Below are positions 14,488 through 22,169 of a DNA stretch of 23,678 nucleotides, piece after piece. The position numbers were made by a program, and so were the translations under genes. The stretch's first letter is position 1. Each line of letters begins with the position of its first letter. The notes under the pieces are model-generated. The model was not told where the DNA came from, ran no database searches, and saw nothing but the letters and a program-made list of their open reading frames with translations. The DNA is from an uncultured Kiloniellales bacterium (GTDB lineage Bacteria > Pseudomonadota > Alphaproteobacteria > Kiloniellales > JAKSDN01): positions 1 through 23,678 of the forward strand of contig CAMYMY010000017.1 in assembly GCA_947259625.1 (NCBI GenBank), read 5' to 3'.

Positions 14488-14528
14488 AAAAAAATGATCG
14501 ACCGGACCTGGGGGAGGTCCGGTCGATC
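14488..14528 (-). terminator. Strong rho-independent terminator of the two-component operon
   Basis: A perfect 14-bp stem (GATCGACCGGACCT / AGGTCCGGTCGATC, 14496-14528) with a 5-nt loop. On the minus strand it is followed within two bases by a run of seven T (complement of the A-run 14488-14494). This is close to an ideal intrinsic terminator. It lies 222 bp after the histidine kinase stop codon. Confidence 0.9.
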
Positions 14529-14750
14529 CGTAGGGAGGTCGGGAAGGCACCAATCCGGAGAGTTCGCTACGCTTGAACCCCGTTCACCCTGGCCAACATC
14601 GAAACGGTCCCCCGATTGGTTACCGCCGCGCTGATGGCAAGGACGCCGACTTGGCACCCCCCCACCGGAGATGTGTGCAGAGACTAGCTCGAACGGGCGC
14701 CGCCGTGTTGCGTCAAAGTTGTGACCGCTCCCGCCAGCGGTCTCCCGTCC
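14529..14750 (-). other. Non-coding stretch between histidine kinase stop and terminator
   Basis: 222 bp with no convincing gene. Together with 14277-14495 it makes a 474-bp gap between dgcN and the kinase gene. Right after the kinase stop is a 7-bp hairpin (GACCGCT...AGCGGTC, 14723-14742) without a good T-run. A further small stem (GTTC...GAAC) lies near 14560-14576. The stretch ends in the strong terminator, so it is either a long 3' untranslated region or a small RNA read on the minus strand. I found no tRNA cloverleaf. Confidence 0.45.
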
Positions 14751-16331
14751 TCAGGCGGCCAGCGGCAGGTCCATGACCAGGGACAGTCCGCCCTGCTGCC
14801 GGTTCTCGGCCCAGACCGAACCGCCCACGGCCTCCAGGTTGCGGCGCACGATCCACAAACCGATTCCGAGGTGCTCGCTCGCCTCGTTGGCCGGCTCCAC
14901 GGCGCCCTGCTGCCCCCCGACGACAAGGGGTGAATCGAAGGCGCCGCGCAACGACACATAGCGCTCGAAGATCCTGTTCAGGTGGGGCGCCGGCACGCCG
15001 GGACCCTGGTCGCGCACGGCGAGTTCCGCGCGCTTGTGGCGGGCGGTGAGTTCGATATTGACCGCGCCATAGGGCGGCGAGACGCTCAAGGCGTTGTCGA
15101 TCACGTTTTCGAACACCACCTCCAGCAATTCCTCGTCGGCGCTGACGACGACGTTGGTTTGAAGCCTGGCGTCGAGCCGCACCTGCCGGCCCGCGAAGCT
15201 GTCGGCATAGGCATCCAGCATGCGACCGACCAGGCGCGACAGATCGACATTGTGCCGCGGCCGATCGATCAACTCGGCGGCGACCTCGTCCAGGTGGCGG
15301 GCGCTCGTCACGAGACGATCGAGGCGATCGACCGATTCCTCGAGCACGTCGAGTGCACGCAGGGCGCGGCCGCTCTCGGAGGGCACGATGCGGCGCAGGG
15401 GTTCGACCGACTGGCGGATGATCGCGATCGGCGTCTTGAAGGCGTGGGCGTTGTCCTCAGCGGCACGCCGCATCCCCTCGGCCGAGCCGCGCATGGCCAT
15501 GGTCATTCGGTCGAATTCCTGGGCCACCGGCGCAAGCTCCGGCACGAGGTTCTGCTGCTCGAACTTGGAATGCCGCGCGACGCCCTTGCGGATGTCGCGA
15601 GCCAGATTCCGGAACCGGGTCAGGCTGCGCCATATGCTGACGAACACGCCGATGGTGAGGGCCGCCATGCCCAAGTAGATGATGGCCGCGAGGCGGATCT
15701 CGAGCGTTTTCCAGTAAGGCTGGCCGATCGAGGTTCCGAGGAAGGCACCGGTGGAGTGGGCGGTGATCACCATCCAGCAGCCGCTGTCGGTGGAAATCGG
15801 CGTGATCGAGGTGAGCAGCTCCTCTGCGCCACTTGCATTGACATGGCGCAGCGCGATCGGCTCGGCCGCGCAGGTGCTCACCAGGTTCCCGAGCACGCCG
15901 CGCTCGATCAGGGCCTCGCGCTCGCGTTCGAGAAAGGCGGGCGGCACCGCCGGCTCGGCCGCGATGAAGAAAAAGCCCTCGGCGCCGCTCTGGTCCTTGG
16001 GCCGGTACAGCACCTTGACCCCGGTGCTGGGCGTGGCCAAGCGCTTGACCTCCTTGGGCAGAGCCAGCAGTGGCGAGGCGCCCTCTTGTTCCAGCAACGG
16101 CCGCAGGCTCTCGGCCATCAGACGGCCCTGCTCGCCGACGCTTTCCTCCAACAGCTTCCGCTTTTCCTGGTCCGCTTCGCGAAACTCGGTGTACAGGATG
16201 ACCGGAACGGCGATGAAAACCACGAGCAGCAGCAGGATCTTGCTGATCAGCGATCGCAGCGGCCGATAGAGTCCCCTGGTCCGCTTTCGGGGCGGCCCGG
16301 ACACGGCCGGCGGGTGGTCCTGAGCGGTCAC
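14751..16331 (-). CDS. Membrane sensor histidine kinase
   Basis: 526 residues. Two membrane helices (about 28-48 and 212-233) flank a roughly 160-residue periplasmic sensor region with two cysteines (154, 185). A HAMP-like linker follows (about 235-285). The H-box reads 'NAHAFKTPIAIIRQ', with His296 as the phosphorylation site. The ATP-binding domain has the N-box 'FENVIDNAL' (Asn409, Asn413), G1 'DQGPGVP' (441-447) and G2 'HLGIGLWIV' (487-495), with a longer than usual loop 460-486. The start is a GTG that overlaps the response-regulator stop by 4 bp (GTGA), so regulator and kinase are coupled. The stimulus is not readable. The lipoprotein encoded at the head of the operon may be its periplasmic partner. 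Confidence 0.92.
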   Translation of the reverse strand: MTAQDHPPAVSGPPRKRTRGLYRPLRSLISKILLLLVVFIAVPVILYTEFREADQEKRKLLEESVGEQGRLMAESLRPLLEQEGASPLLALPKEVKRLATPSTGVKVLYRPKDQSGAEGFFFIAAEPAVPPAFLEREREALIERGVLGNLVSTCAAEPIALRHVNASGAEELLTSITPISTDSGCWMVITAHSTGAFLGTSIGQPYWKTLEIRLAAIIYLGMAALTIGVFVSIWRSLTRFRNLARDIRKGVARHSKFEQQNLVPELAPVAQEFDRMTMAMRGSAEGMRRAAEDNAHAFKTPIAIIRQSVEPLRRIVPSESGRALRALDVLEESVDRLDRLVTSARHLDEVAAELIDRPRHNVDLSRLVGRMLDAYADSFAGRQVRLDARLQTNVVVSADEELLEVVFENVIDNALSVSPPYGAVNIELTARHKRAELAVRDQGPGVPAPHLNRIFERYVSLRGAFDSPLVVGGQQGAVEPANEASEHLGIGLWIVRRNLEAVGGSVWAENRQQGGLSLVMDLPLAA

Positions 16332-17110
16332 GCCCAGCCTCCGCTCTCGCCCCCGCCCTCGTCACGCCAGCGATAGCCGAAGCCGGGGTAGTTCTCGACG
16401 TGATCGAAATTCGGGTCGACATCGCGGAATTTCTTGCGGATGCGCTTGATGAAGGAGCGCACGTTCGAGCGGAAGCCGTCGGGCCCATAGCCGGCAACGA
16501 AGTCTTTGCCGCGCACGAGATCGTAGATCTGACGGTAGGTGACATCGGCGCCCGGTCGCAAAATCATATAATGGACGATGGCGAATTCGGTCAGCGTGAG
16601 ATCGACCTGCTGGCCGTCCCAGAAGGCGCGCTTTATGTCGATGCGCAGCTCGAGCGGGCCATTGCGCAGGACCGGCGAGTCCGATCCTTCCAGTTCTCCA
16701 CCGCCCTGGACCTTGGGCCCGTCGGTGATCAGCTTGAGGCGCTTCAGGATGATCGACAGGCGCCGCGACTTGTCGATGAAATCCACCGCGCCCCATTTGA
16801 GCGCCGCCTCCTCGTAGATCTCCTCGCCGAGCATGGTCAGAAAGACGACGGGCGTTTCGATCCGCGCCTCGCGCAACGCCTGGAGCACGCCGAGGCCGTC
16901 GATCCCCGGCATCCGCCAGTCGAGCAGCACCGCATCGGCCGTCTCGCCGGACTGGAAGTACTCGAGCGCCGACTCGCCGTCTGGGAAATCGACGACCTCA
17001 AAGCCTTCCTCGGCCAGGTTGAGACCCAAGGATTCCCGAAACAAATCGTCGTCATCGACAATGGCAACGCGCTTGTAGTCGGTATCGAGAACGGTTGGGT
17101 GAAGCGACAT
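16328..17110 (-). CDS. OmpR/PhoB-type response regulator
   Basis: 260 residues. The receiver domain (about 13-130) has the acidic pocket 'VDDDD' (18-22), phospho-acceptor Asp64 ('LLDWRMPG'), Thr92 and Lys114 ('FIDKS'). The C-terminal winged helix (about 150-253) includes 'LTLTEFAIVHYMILRPG' and the recognition-helix region 'RSNVRSFIKRIRKKF', ending in 'YPGFGYRW' as in the OmpR family. It works with the overlapping kinase gene downstream. It begins 3 bp after the lipoprotein gene. The ATG at 17108-17110 lacks a strong ribosome site, consistent with coupling to the upstream gene. Direct repeats upstream of the operon (17651-17667) are a candidate binding site. Confidence 0.93.
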   Translation of the reverse strand: MSLHPTVLDTDYKRVAIVDDDDLFRESLGLNLAEEGFEVVDFPDGESALEYFQSGETADAVLLDWRMPGIDGLGVLQALREARIETPVVFLTMLGEEIYEEAALKWGAVDFIDKSRRLSIILKRLKLITDGPKVQGGGELEGSDSPVLRNGPLELRIDIKRAFWDGQQVDLTLTEFAIVHYMILRPGADVTYRQIYDLVRGKDFVAGYGPDGFRSNVRSFIKRIRKKFRDVDPNFDHVENYPGFGYRWRDEGGGESGGWA

Positions 17111-17113
17111 GAC

Positions 17114-17614
17114 TTAATTGGTTCCCGCTTTATTCTCGTCGTACAGCAACTCGGCGAAACAGCGCTGGGGCAGGTCCGACGTCTGCTCTGCCCCTTTCAC
17201 GTCGTAGGTCAGGGCCCGAAAATCCCCGCCGTCGACGTGCGGATAGAAGAAAACACTCAGCACGCAACCACTACCATTATAGGCCCAAACCGTTGCCGGC
17301 GGCTGAATTTCTTCCAGCGCCGGCGCGCCCAGCATCAAACGCACCGCGGCGAAATCGAGCCCCACCAGATCCCCGACCGCCGGCTGCTTCTTTTCGCCCT
17401 CGGTCGCTGGCGTCGCCGCGGCCTGCTGCTCCTTGGCGGCCGCTTCCCTTTTGGCCGCGGGCTCCGCGACCTCCGGCTTGCGGGCCGGGACGGGCGGTGC
17501 GGGCTCTCCCAAGGCGGCCGCCCAGTCGCTCAACTCGGCACATCCCTGCAGGACCAGGAGTCCCAGTCCCAAAATTCCAAGCGGGCGGACCATTCTTCGG
17601 TTCCGATTTTTCAT
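17114..17614 (-). CDS. Lipoprotein of unknown function, head of the two-component operon
   Basis: 166 residues from the ATG at 17612-17614. The signal peptide is a lipoprotein type: basic start 'MKNRNRRMVR', hydrophobic core 'PLGILGLGLLVLQG', and lipobox Cys25. Residues 35-80 are a low-complexity Ala/Pro/Glu/Lys linker. The C-terminal domain (about 80-166) has 'GLDFAAVRLMLGAP', 'VWAYNGSGCVLSVFFYP' and a late Cys, which recalls the fold of BamE/SmpA-like domains, but I would not name it on that. It would be anchored to a membrane facing the periplasm. Lying 3 bp before the response regulator, it is a good candidate for a sensor accessory. A GTG at 17632 is a possible longer start. Confidence 0.75.
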   Translation of the reverse strand: MKNRNRRMVRPLGILGLGLLVLQGCAELSDWAAALGEPAPPVPARKPEVAEPAAKREAAAKEQQAAATPATEGEKKQPAVGDLVGLDFAAVRLMLGAPALEEIQPPATVWAYNGSGCVLSVFFYPHVDGGDFRALTYDVKGAEQTSDLPQRCFAELLYDENKAGTN

Positions 17615-17650
17615 CTTCGCTGCTCTCGCCACATGGTCCCGCCGAACGGA

Positions 17651-17667
17651 TTAACGTTATGTTAACG
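17651..17667 (-). promoter_or_regulatory. Direct repeat, candidate response-regulator site
   Basis: On the minus strand CGTTAA occurs twice with an 11-bp period (plus-strand TTAACG at 17651-17656 and 17662-17667), about 37-53 bp upstream of the first gene of the lipoprotein-regulator-kinase operon. OmpR/PhoB-type regulators typically bind direct repeats spaced 11 bp apart, so autoregulation is plausible. Confidence 0.4.
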
Positions 17668-17789
17668 ACGATCGCGGCGTGCGGCGAAGGCGAGCGGCTC
17701 AAGACATCCGACCGCATGGAGGTACAGGCATAGCCGCAAATCACCGGATCGGGCTCGTGATAAATTTGTGGCCGGTCTGGCCGTTCGAT

Positions 17790-18881
17790 TCAAGTGCTTA
17801 GTAGAAGGCTGTCGCGGGGCTTCCACGCGCACCACAGCTCGTCGCCGATCGTCACGCCCGGTTCGGCCGTACGCGCCTCGTTCTGCAGGTTGACGGAGAT
17901 CGTCCGCCCGGTCTCGTCGGTGACGTACACGAAGGAGCTGCCGCCGTAATAGGCCACCTCGCTGACCTTGCCGTGAACCGCCACCATGTCCTCGTCGGGC
18001 TTTTCGCGGCGCAGGCGTACCTTTTCCGGCCGCACGGCGATGCCCACCTCGCCGCTGGCCTCGCCCTCGCCCGGCAGGGAAAAGCGGCCCAGGCCCTTGA
18101 CCTCGACCAGAACCTCCTCGCCGCTGATGCCGGCCACGCGACCCTCGAAAAGGTTCATCTTGCCGATGAAATCGGCGACAAAACGACAATTCGGGAACTC
18201 GTAGAGCTCCGACGGCGGGGCCAACTGACGGACCCTGCCGTGCTCCATCACGGCGACCCGGTTGGCCATGGAGAGCGCCTCGTTCTGGTCGTGGGTCACG
18301 ATCACGAAGGTGATGCCGACGGCGTGCTGGAGGCGCACGAGCTCGAGCTGCATGGCCTCGCGCAGCTTTGCGTCCAGCGCCGACAGCGGCTCGTCGAGCA
18401 GGAGCACCTTAGGCCGCTTGACCAGCGCGCGGGCCAGGGCCACGCGCTGGCGCTGGCCGCCGGACAGCTGGTCCGGCTTGCGCCCGCCGAGGCCGCCCAG
18501 CTTGACCAACTCGAGGGCCTCTTCCGCGCGCTCGCGGATCTCGGCTTTCGGCACGTTGGTCACCTTCAAGCCGTAGCCCACGTTGTCGGCCACGGTCATG
18601 TGCGGGAAGACGGCGTAAGACTGGAAGACCATGTTGATCGGCCGGCGGTTGGGCGGCACCTTGGACATATCCTGGCCGTCGATCAGGATCTGCCCTTCGC
18701 TCGGGGTCTCGAAGCCGGCGATCATGCGCAGCAGCGTGGTCTTGCCGCAGCCCGAGGGCCCGAGCAGGGCGAAGAACTCGCCCTCGCGTATGTCGAGCGA
18801 GACGTCGTCCACGGCCGTCACCGTCTGGCCGAAGCGCTTGGTGACCTCCCTGATGCGTATGATCGGCTGGCCTTCGGCCAT
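17790..18881 (-). CDS. potA: Polyamine ABC transporter ATP-binding protein PotA
   Basis: 363 residues. Walker A 'GPSGCGKTT' (41-49), Q-loop Gln87, signature 'LSGGQRQRV' (139-147), Walker B 'VLLLDE' (159-164) and H-loop His197 are intact. A TOBE-type regulatory domain follows (about 240-363, 'GIAVRPEKVRLRR'). This is the PotA/CysA/MalK-like subfamily, and its neighbours make it the ATPase of a spermidine/putrescine importer. The ATG at 18879-18881 has GAGGAGG upstream and lies 5 bp after the potC stop. Last gene of the operon potD-potB-potC-potA; no strong terminator follows it. Confidence 0.95.
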   Translation of the reverse strand: MAEGQPIIRIREVTKRFGQTVTAVDDVSLDIREGEFFALLGPSGCGKTTLLRMIAGFETPSEGQILIDGQDMSKVPPNRRPINMVFQSYAVFPHMTVADNVGYGLKVTNVPKAEIRERAEEALELVKLGGLGGRKPDQLSGGQRQRVALARALVKRPKVLLLDEPLSALDAKLREAMQLELVRLQHAVGITFVIVTHDQNEALSMANRVAVMEHGRVRQLAPPSELYEFPNCRFVADFIGKMNLFEGRVAGISGEEVLVEVKGLGRFSLPGEGEASGEVGIAVRPEKVRLRREKPDEDMVAVHGKVSEVAYYGGSSFVYVTDETGRTISVNLQNEARTAEPGVTIGDELWCAWKPRDSLLLST

Positions 18882-18886
18882 CTCTT

Positions 18887-19767
18887 CTAGCCCTCCTCTC
18901 CGCCGGCGCGGCGGGACGGCGACTGGAACCGCATGGCCAGCACCGTGGCAATCACGGTGATCACGATCAGCACGGTCGAGGCGGCGTTGACTTCCGGGGT
19001 CACCGAGAACCGCACCATGGAAAAGATCTTCACCGGCAGGGTGACGCTGTTGGGCCCGGCGGTGAAGAAGGTTATCACGAAATCGTCCAGCGACAGGGTG
19101 AAGGCGATCAGGGCGCCGGCGATGATGCCCGGCCGCAGATAGGGAAGGACGATGTAGCGCATGGTCTGCCATTCGCTGGCGCCCAGGTCCTTCGACGCGT
19201 CCTCGAGCTCGCGGTTGAACCCGACCAGGCGGCCGCGCACGGTCACGGCGACGAAGGGGAAGGAAAAGGCGATGTGCGCAATCATGATGTTCGAGAGCGT
19301 CAGCGGCCACGGCAGGCCCGTCGGCCAGCCGACGCGCGCGAAGAACGCCATCATGGCCACGCCCATGCAGATCTCCGGGATCACGATGGGCAGCATCATG
19401 AAGCCCTCGTAGGCGGCCTTGCCGGGAAAGCGGAAGCGCCACAGGGCGATGGCGACGAGAACCCCGAGGATGGTGGCGACCGCGGTATTGACCACTGCAA
19501 TGGCGAGGCTGTTGACGAAGGCCTCGATCAGGCTCTCGGTGTTCCAGGCCTTCTCGTAGTACTTGAAGGTGAAGCCGCGCCAGACGATGTTGCGCCGGCT
19601 GTCGTTGAAGCTGTAGACGACCAGCAGGATGATCGGCGGAAGGTCGCGCCGACCGTCAGGCGCATCCACCAGCGGCGTGTGTATTCGAGCGGCCCGACGG
19701 CCTCGCGGCGGCGCAGCGCGATCCTCTTGCCGACGCCAGCCGGCCCGGCGCCCTGGCCCGCGCTCAT
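18887..19767 (-). pseudogene. potC: Polyamine ABC transporter permease PotC, frameshifted near its N-terminus
   Basis: The start ATG (19765-19767) overlaps the potB stop in ATGA and reads 'MSAGQGAGPAGVGKRIALRRREAVG' in two stretches to 'RRWWMRLTVGATF', a normal PotC N-terminus entering its first membrane helix. The rest ('LPPIILLVVYSFNDS' onward, to 'VLAMRFQSPS') is in another frame down to the TAG at 18887. It includes the permease EAA loop 'LEDASKDLGASEWQTMRYIVLP'. The break lies around 19638-19644 and one nucleotide (mod 3) is missing. The first helix would otherwise be too short, so several bases may be lost. It is either a real inactivating lesion or a sequence error. A GTG at 19667-19669 would start a shortened product in the second frame, which lacks the start of helix 1. 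Confidence 0.8.
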
Positions 19768-20681
19768 GCCTCGAGCCCCTGCTTGCGGCCCGACACGGCG
19801 GCACGCAGCGCCAGGGCGCCGAAGGTCAGGTACATGAGCAGGAACGACAGCGCCCCGCCGAAGGGCCAGTCGTTGGCCGACTTGAACTGGCGCTCAATGA
19901 CGTTGCCGATCAGCTGGCTGTCGGTCCCGCCCAAGAGGTCGGGAATGAAGAACGCGCCGAGGGCGGGAACGAAGACGATGATCACGCCCGACAGGACGCC
20001 GTGCCAGGTAAGCGGGAAGATGACCGAGAAGAAGGTCCGCCATTGTCCGGCGCCGAGATCCAGGCTCGCCTCGATGTACGAGCGGTCGATCTTCTCGATG
20101 TTCGCGTAGAGCGGCAACACCATGAAGGGGAAGAACGCATAGACGATGCCGAGCGTCACCGCGGTGTTGTTGTACAACAACGGCACCGGCACGAATTTCT
20201 CGCCCAGCAGCGCCAGCTCGCCGAGCCCGACAAGGCCAAGCAGGGCGTTGGCCTGCTCCCACAGCCATTCGAGGCCGAAGTTGATGGAGCCGCGCGACCG
20301 GAACACGGCGATCAGGGCATAGGTGCGGATCAGCGCGTTGATCCAGAACGGCAGCACGACGGCGATCAGCAGGATCGCCTTCAGGCGCTCCGGCGCAAAG
20401 GCGATCGCGAAGGCCACGGGATAGCCCACGATCAGGCAGGCCAGGGTCGCGATCCCCGCCATGACGATGGATTTCCAGAAGATCTCGAGATAGAGCGGCT
20501 CGACCGCGCGGACATAGTTGGCGAGGGTCCAGGTGATCTCGATGTCGATGACGCCCCGCTTCTCGCCGAACGAGATCACCCAGACGATCCCAAGCGGGAC
20601 CAGAAAGAAGACGAAGAGCCAGAAGGCCGGCGGCAGGTTCAGCAGCCAGAAGACGACCGGGTTCTTACGCCAGCTTTCCAT
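19764..20681 (-). CDS. potB: Polyamine ABC transporter permease PotB
   Basis: 305 residues with about six membrane helices; the first is at 13-37 ('LLNLPPAFWLFVFFLVPLG') and others at about 70-95, 102-127, 172-195, 228-250 and 277-297. The permease EAA loop, which contacts the ATPase, is 'YIEASLDLGAGQWRTFFSVI' (202-221). 'PFWINALIRTYA' is typical of PotB/PotH proteins. It pairs with PotC in the inner membrane. The start ATG at 20679-20681 has no strong ribosome site and lies 95 bp after potD, with a terminator hairpin between them. The stop overlaps the potC ATG. Confidence 0.94.
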   Translation of the reverse strand: MESWRKNPVVFWLLNLPPAFWLFVFFLVPLGIVWVISFGEKRGVIDIEITWTLANYVRAVEPLYLEIFWKSIVMAGIATLACLIVGYPVAFAIAFAPERLKAILLIAVVLPFWINALIRTYALIAVFRSRGSINFGLEWLWEQANALLGLVGLGELALLGEKFVPVPLLYNNTAVTLGIVYAFFPFMVLPLYANIEKIDRSYIEASLDLGAGQWRTFFSVIFPLTWHGVLSGVIIVFVPALGAFFIPDLLGGTDSQLIGNVIERQFKSANDWPFGGALSFLLMYLTFGALALRAAVSGRKQGLEA

Positions 20682-20726
20682 TGACGGGTTCCACAGGGGC
20701 GAAGGGCATGCTCAAGTGCACAGCAG

Positions 20727-20762
20727 AAAAAGGGCGGCCCCTTTGTATCGCGGGCCGCCCTT
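20727..20762 (-). terminator. Intercistronic terminator/attenuator between potD and potB
   Basis: A perfect 11-bp stem (AAGGGCGGCCC / GGGCCGCCCTT, 20730-20762) with an 11-nt loop. On the minus strand it runs into TTTTT (complement of 20727-20731). It lies 14 bp past the potD stop, inside the operon. Partial termination here would give more binding protein than permease, a common need for ABC importers. Confidence 0.8.
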
Positions 20763-20776
20763 CAAAGACAGTGTGA

Positions 20777-21847
20777 TCAGGCCGCGAAGATTCTCGTCAG
20801 AGACTCCTCGCGGATCCGTTCGAGCTTCTCACCCAGATAGAGGCTGGGCTCGCAACGCGCGAGCGTCTCCTCGGTCGGGAAGATGGCCGGGTTCTTGTTG
20901 TAGTCGTCTCCGAGCAGGGCCCGAGACGCCTTGTTCGGCGTGGCGTAGTAGATGAACTCGGCGATCGCGGCGCCGGCCTTGGCATCGAGGATGTAGTTGA
21001 TGAACTTGTGGGCGTTCTCCGGGTGCGGCGCGCCCGCCGGGATGCACAGGCAGTCCTGCCACACATTGCTGCCTTCCTTCGGCACGACGTAGGAGATGTC
21101 GTCGTCCTCCTCCATGACCTGGAGGATGTCGCCGTTCCACTCCATGGTCAGATCGACCTCGCCGGACAACAGCAGGTCCTGGCCGTTGTCCTCGGCGAAG
21201 ACCTTGATATGCGGCTTCTGCTTGATCAGCAGCGCCTCGGCCTGCTTGATCTCGCCCGGATCGGTCGAGTTGTAGGAATAGCCCAGATACTTGAGTGCCG
21301 CCTCGATGATGCCCTCGCTGAGGAGCGCTATGCGCCCGGAGTATTCGTCGGAGTCGAGCAGGACCTTCCAGCTGTCGGGCGGCGAACTGACCGCCGACTT
21401 CCGATAGCCGATGCCCTGCGTGCCCCACATGTAGGGCATGGAATGCTTGCGGCCCGGGTCGAACGCGGCGTCCTGGAAGGCCGGGTCGATGTTCTTGAAG
21501 TTCGTGATCAAGCCGCGGTTTATCGGCAACAGCATCTTGGCCGCCAGCATACGCTCCACGTAGTCGTTGGTCGGCACGATCACGTCGTAACCGGGGTTGC
21601 CCTCCTTGAGCTTGGCGAAGAGCTCGTCGTTGTCGGCGTAGAGGTCCATCTTGACCTCGATCCCGGCGGCTTTACTGAAGTCGCCGAGCGTCGTCTCGCC
21701 GATGTAGGTGTCCCAGTTGTAGAAGTTCAGCTTCGGTTCCTCGACGCCCCAACCGACCTTGGGCGCGAAGGTTATGCCAACCGCGGCAGCGCCGGTCCCG
21801 GCAAGGAAGCCGCGGCGCGAAAAGCGCCTCCCCAGACTCTTGTGCAT
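20777..21847 (-). CDS. potD: Polyamine ABC transporter substrate-binding protein PotD (Tat-exported)
   Basis: 356 residues. The N-terminus is a twin-arginine signal, 'SRRGFLAG' (10-17) followed by a short hydrophobic core, with cleavage expected near residue 35. The mature part begins 'PKLNFYNWDTYIG' (38-50), the characteristic start of PotD/PotF-type polyamine-binding proteins, whose Trp/Asp/Tyr residues line the ligand site. Further marks are 'YDVIVPTNDYVERM' (about 86-99), 'MPYMWGTQGIGY' and 'VDLTMEWNGD'. It binds polyamine (spermidine or putrescine, not distinguishable here) in the periplasm. The ATG at 21845-21847 has AGGAGAG upstream. First gene of the operon. Confidence 0.93.
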   Translation of the reverse strand: MHKSLGRRFSRRGFLAGTGAAAVGITFAPKVGWGVEEPKLNFYNWDTYIGETTLGDFSKAAGIEVKMDLYADNDELFAKLKEGNPGYDVIVPTNDYVERMLAAKMLLPINRGLITNFKNIDPAFQDAAFDPGRKHSMPYMWGTQGIGYRKSAVSSPPDSWKVLLDSDEYSGRIALLSEGIIEAALKYLGYSYNSTDPGEIKQAEALLIKQKPHIKVFAEDNGQDLLLSGEVDLTMEWNGDILQVMEEDDDISYVVPKEGSNVWQDCLCIPAGAPHPENAHKFINYILDAKAGAAIAEFIYYATPNKASRALLGDDYNKNPAIFPTEETLARCEPSLYLGEKLERIREESLTRIFAA

Positions 21848-22169
21848 TTGCTCTCTCCTCTGTCCCGTTCAAATTCGGCCTGAGAGGAAGCATCGGACCT
21901 CCCCGGACCGTATTTCGTTCTTTCCAGAGTATTGAAGCCAGCACGCGGTCCGATTGTCAACGCGAGCAAGCGCCGGCCTGCATACCGCGAGATCAATTCA
22001 ATTCCTGCCTACAGCGTCGCCCGCCGGCCACTGCCGAGGCGGTTGATGCACCGGCGGCCGGCGATACCATCGACTCGGGGCCGAGGCACGGCTACATAGG
22101 CACCACCTTGCGGACTGCAGCCCGGACGCCGAGCGGCACAGAGCGGGCGGTCCGCCGGAAGTGCGAGGC
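21848..22169. other. Divergent intergenic region potD / waaA
   Basis: 322 bp with no gene. On the minus side it holds the potD promoter (21931-21960). On the plus side a weak pair TTGATG (22043-22048) and TACCAT (22065-22070), spacer 16 bp, might serve waaA. The rest is GC-rich without repeats or hairpins that I trust. Confidence 0.4.
21931..21960 (-). promoter_or_regulatory. Sigma70-type promoter of the pot operon
   Basis: On the minus strand a perfect -35 TTGACA (21955-21960), an 18-bp spacer, and -10 TTCAAT (21931-21936, 4 of 6). Transcription would begin near 21924, giving a leader of about 77 nt before potD. I see no clear operator. Confidence 0.55.

Noticed and set aside
14262..14576. 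Plus-strand open frames between dgcN and the two-component operon.
   Set aside because: They run through the terminator hairpin, have irregular low-complexity composition and no start signals, so they are chance frames in GC-rich DNA.
14540..14700. GGTTCAAG-like segment suggesting a tRNA T-arm.
   Set aside because: No matching acceptor, D or anticodon arms can be drawn around it.
17766..17785. GGCC-GGTCT-GGCC hairpin just after potA, followed on the minus strand by AT-rich bases.
   Set aside because: The stem is only four base pairs, too weak to call a terminator.
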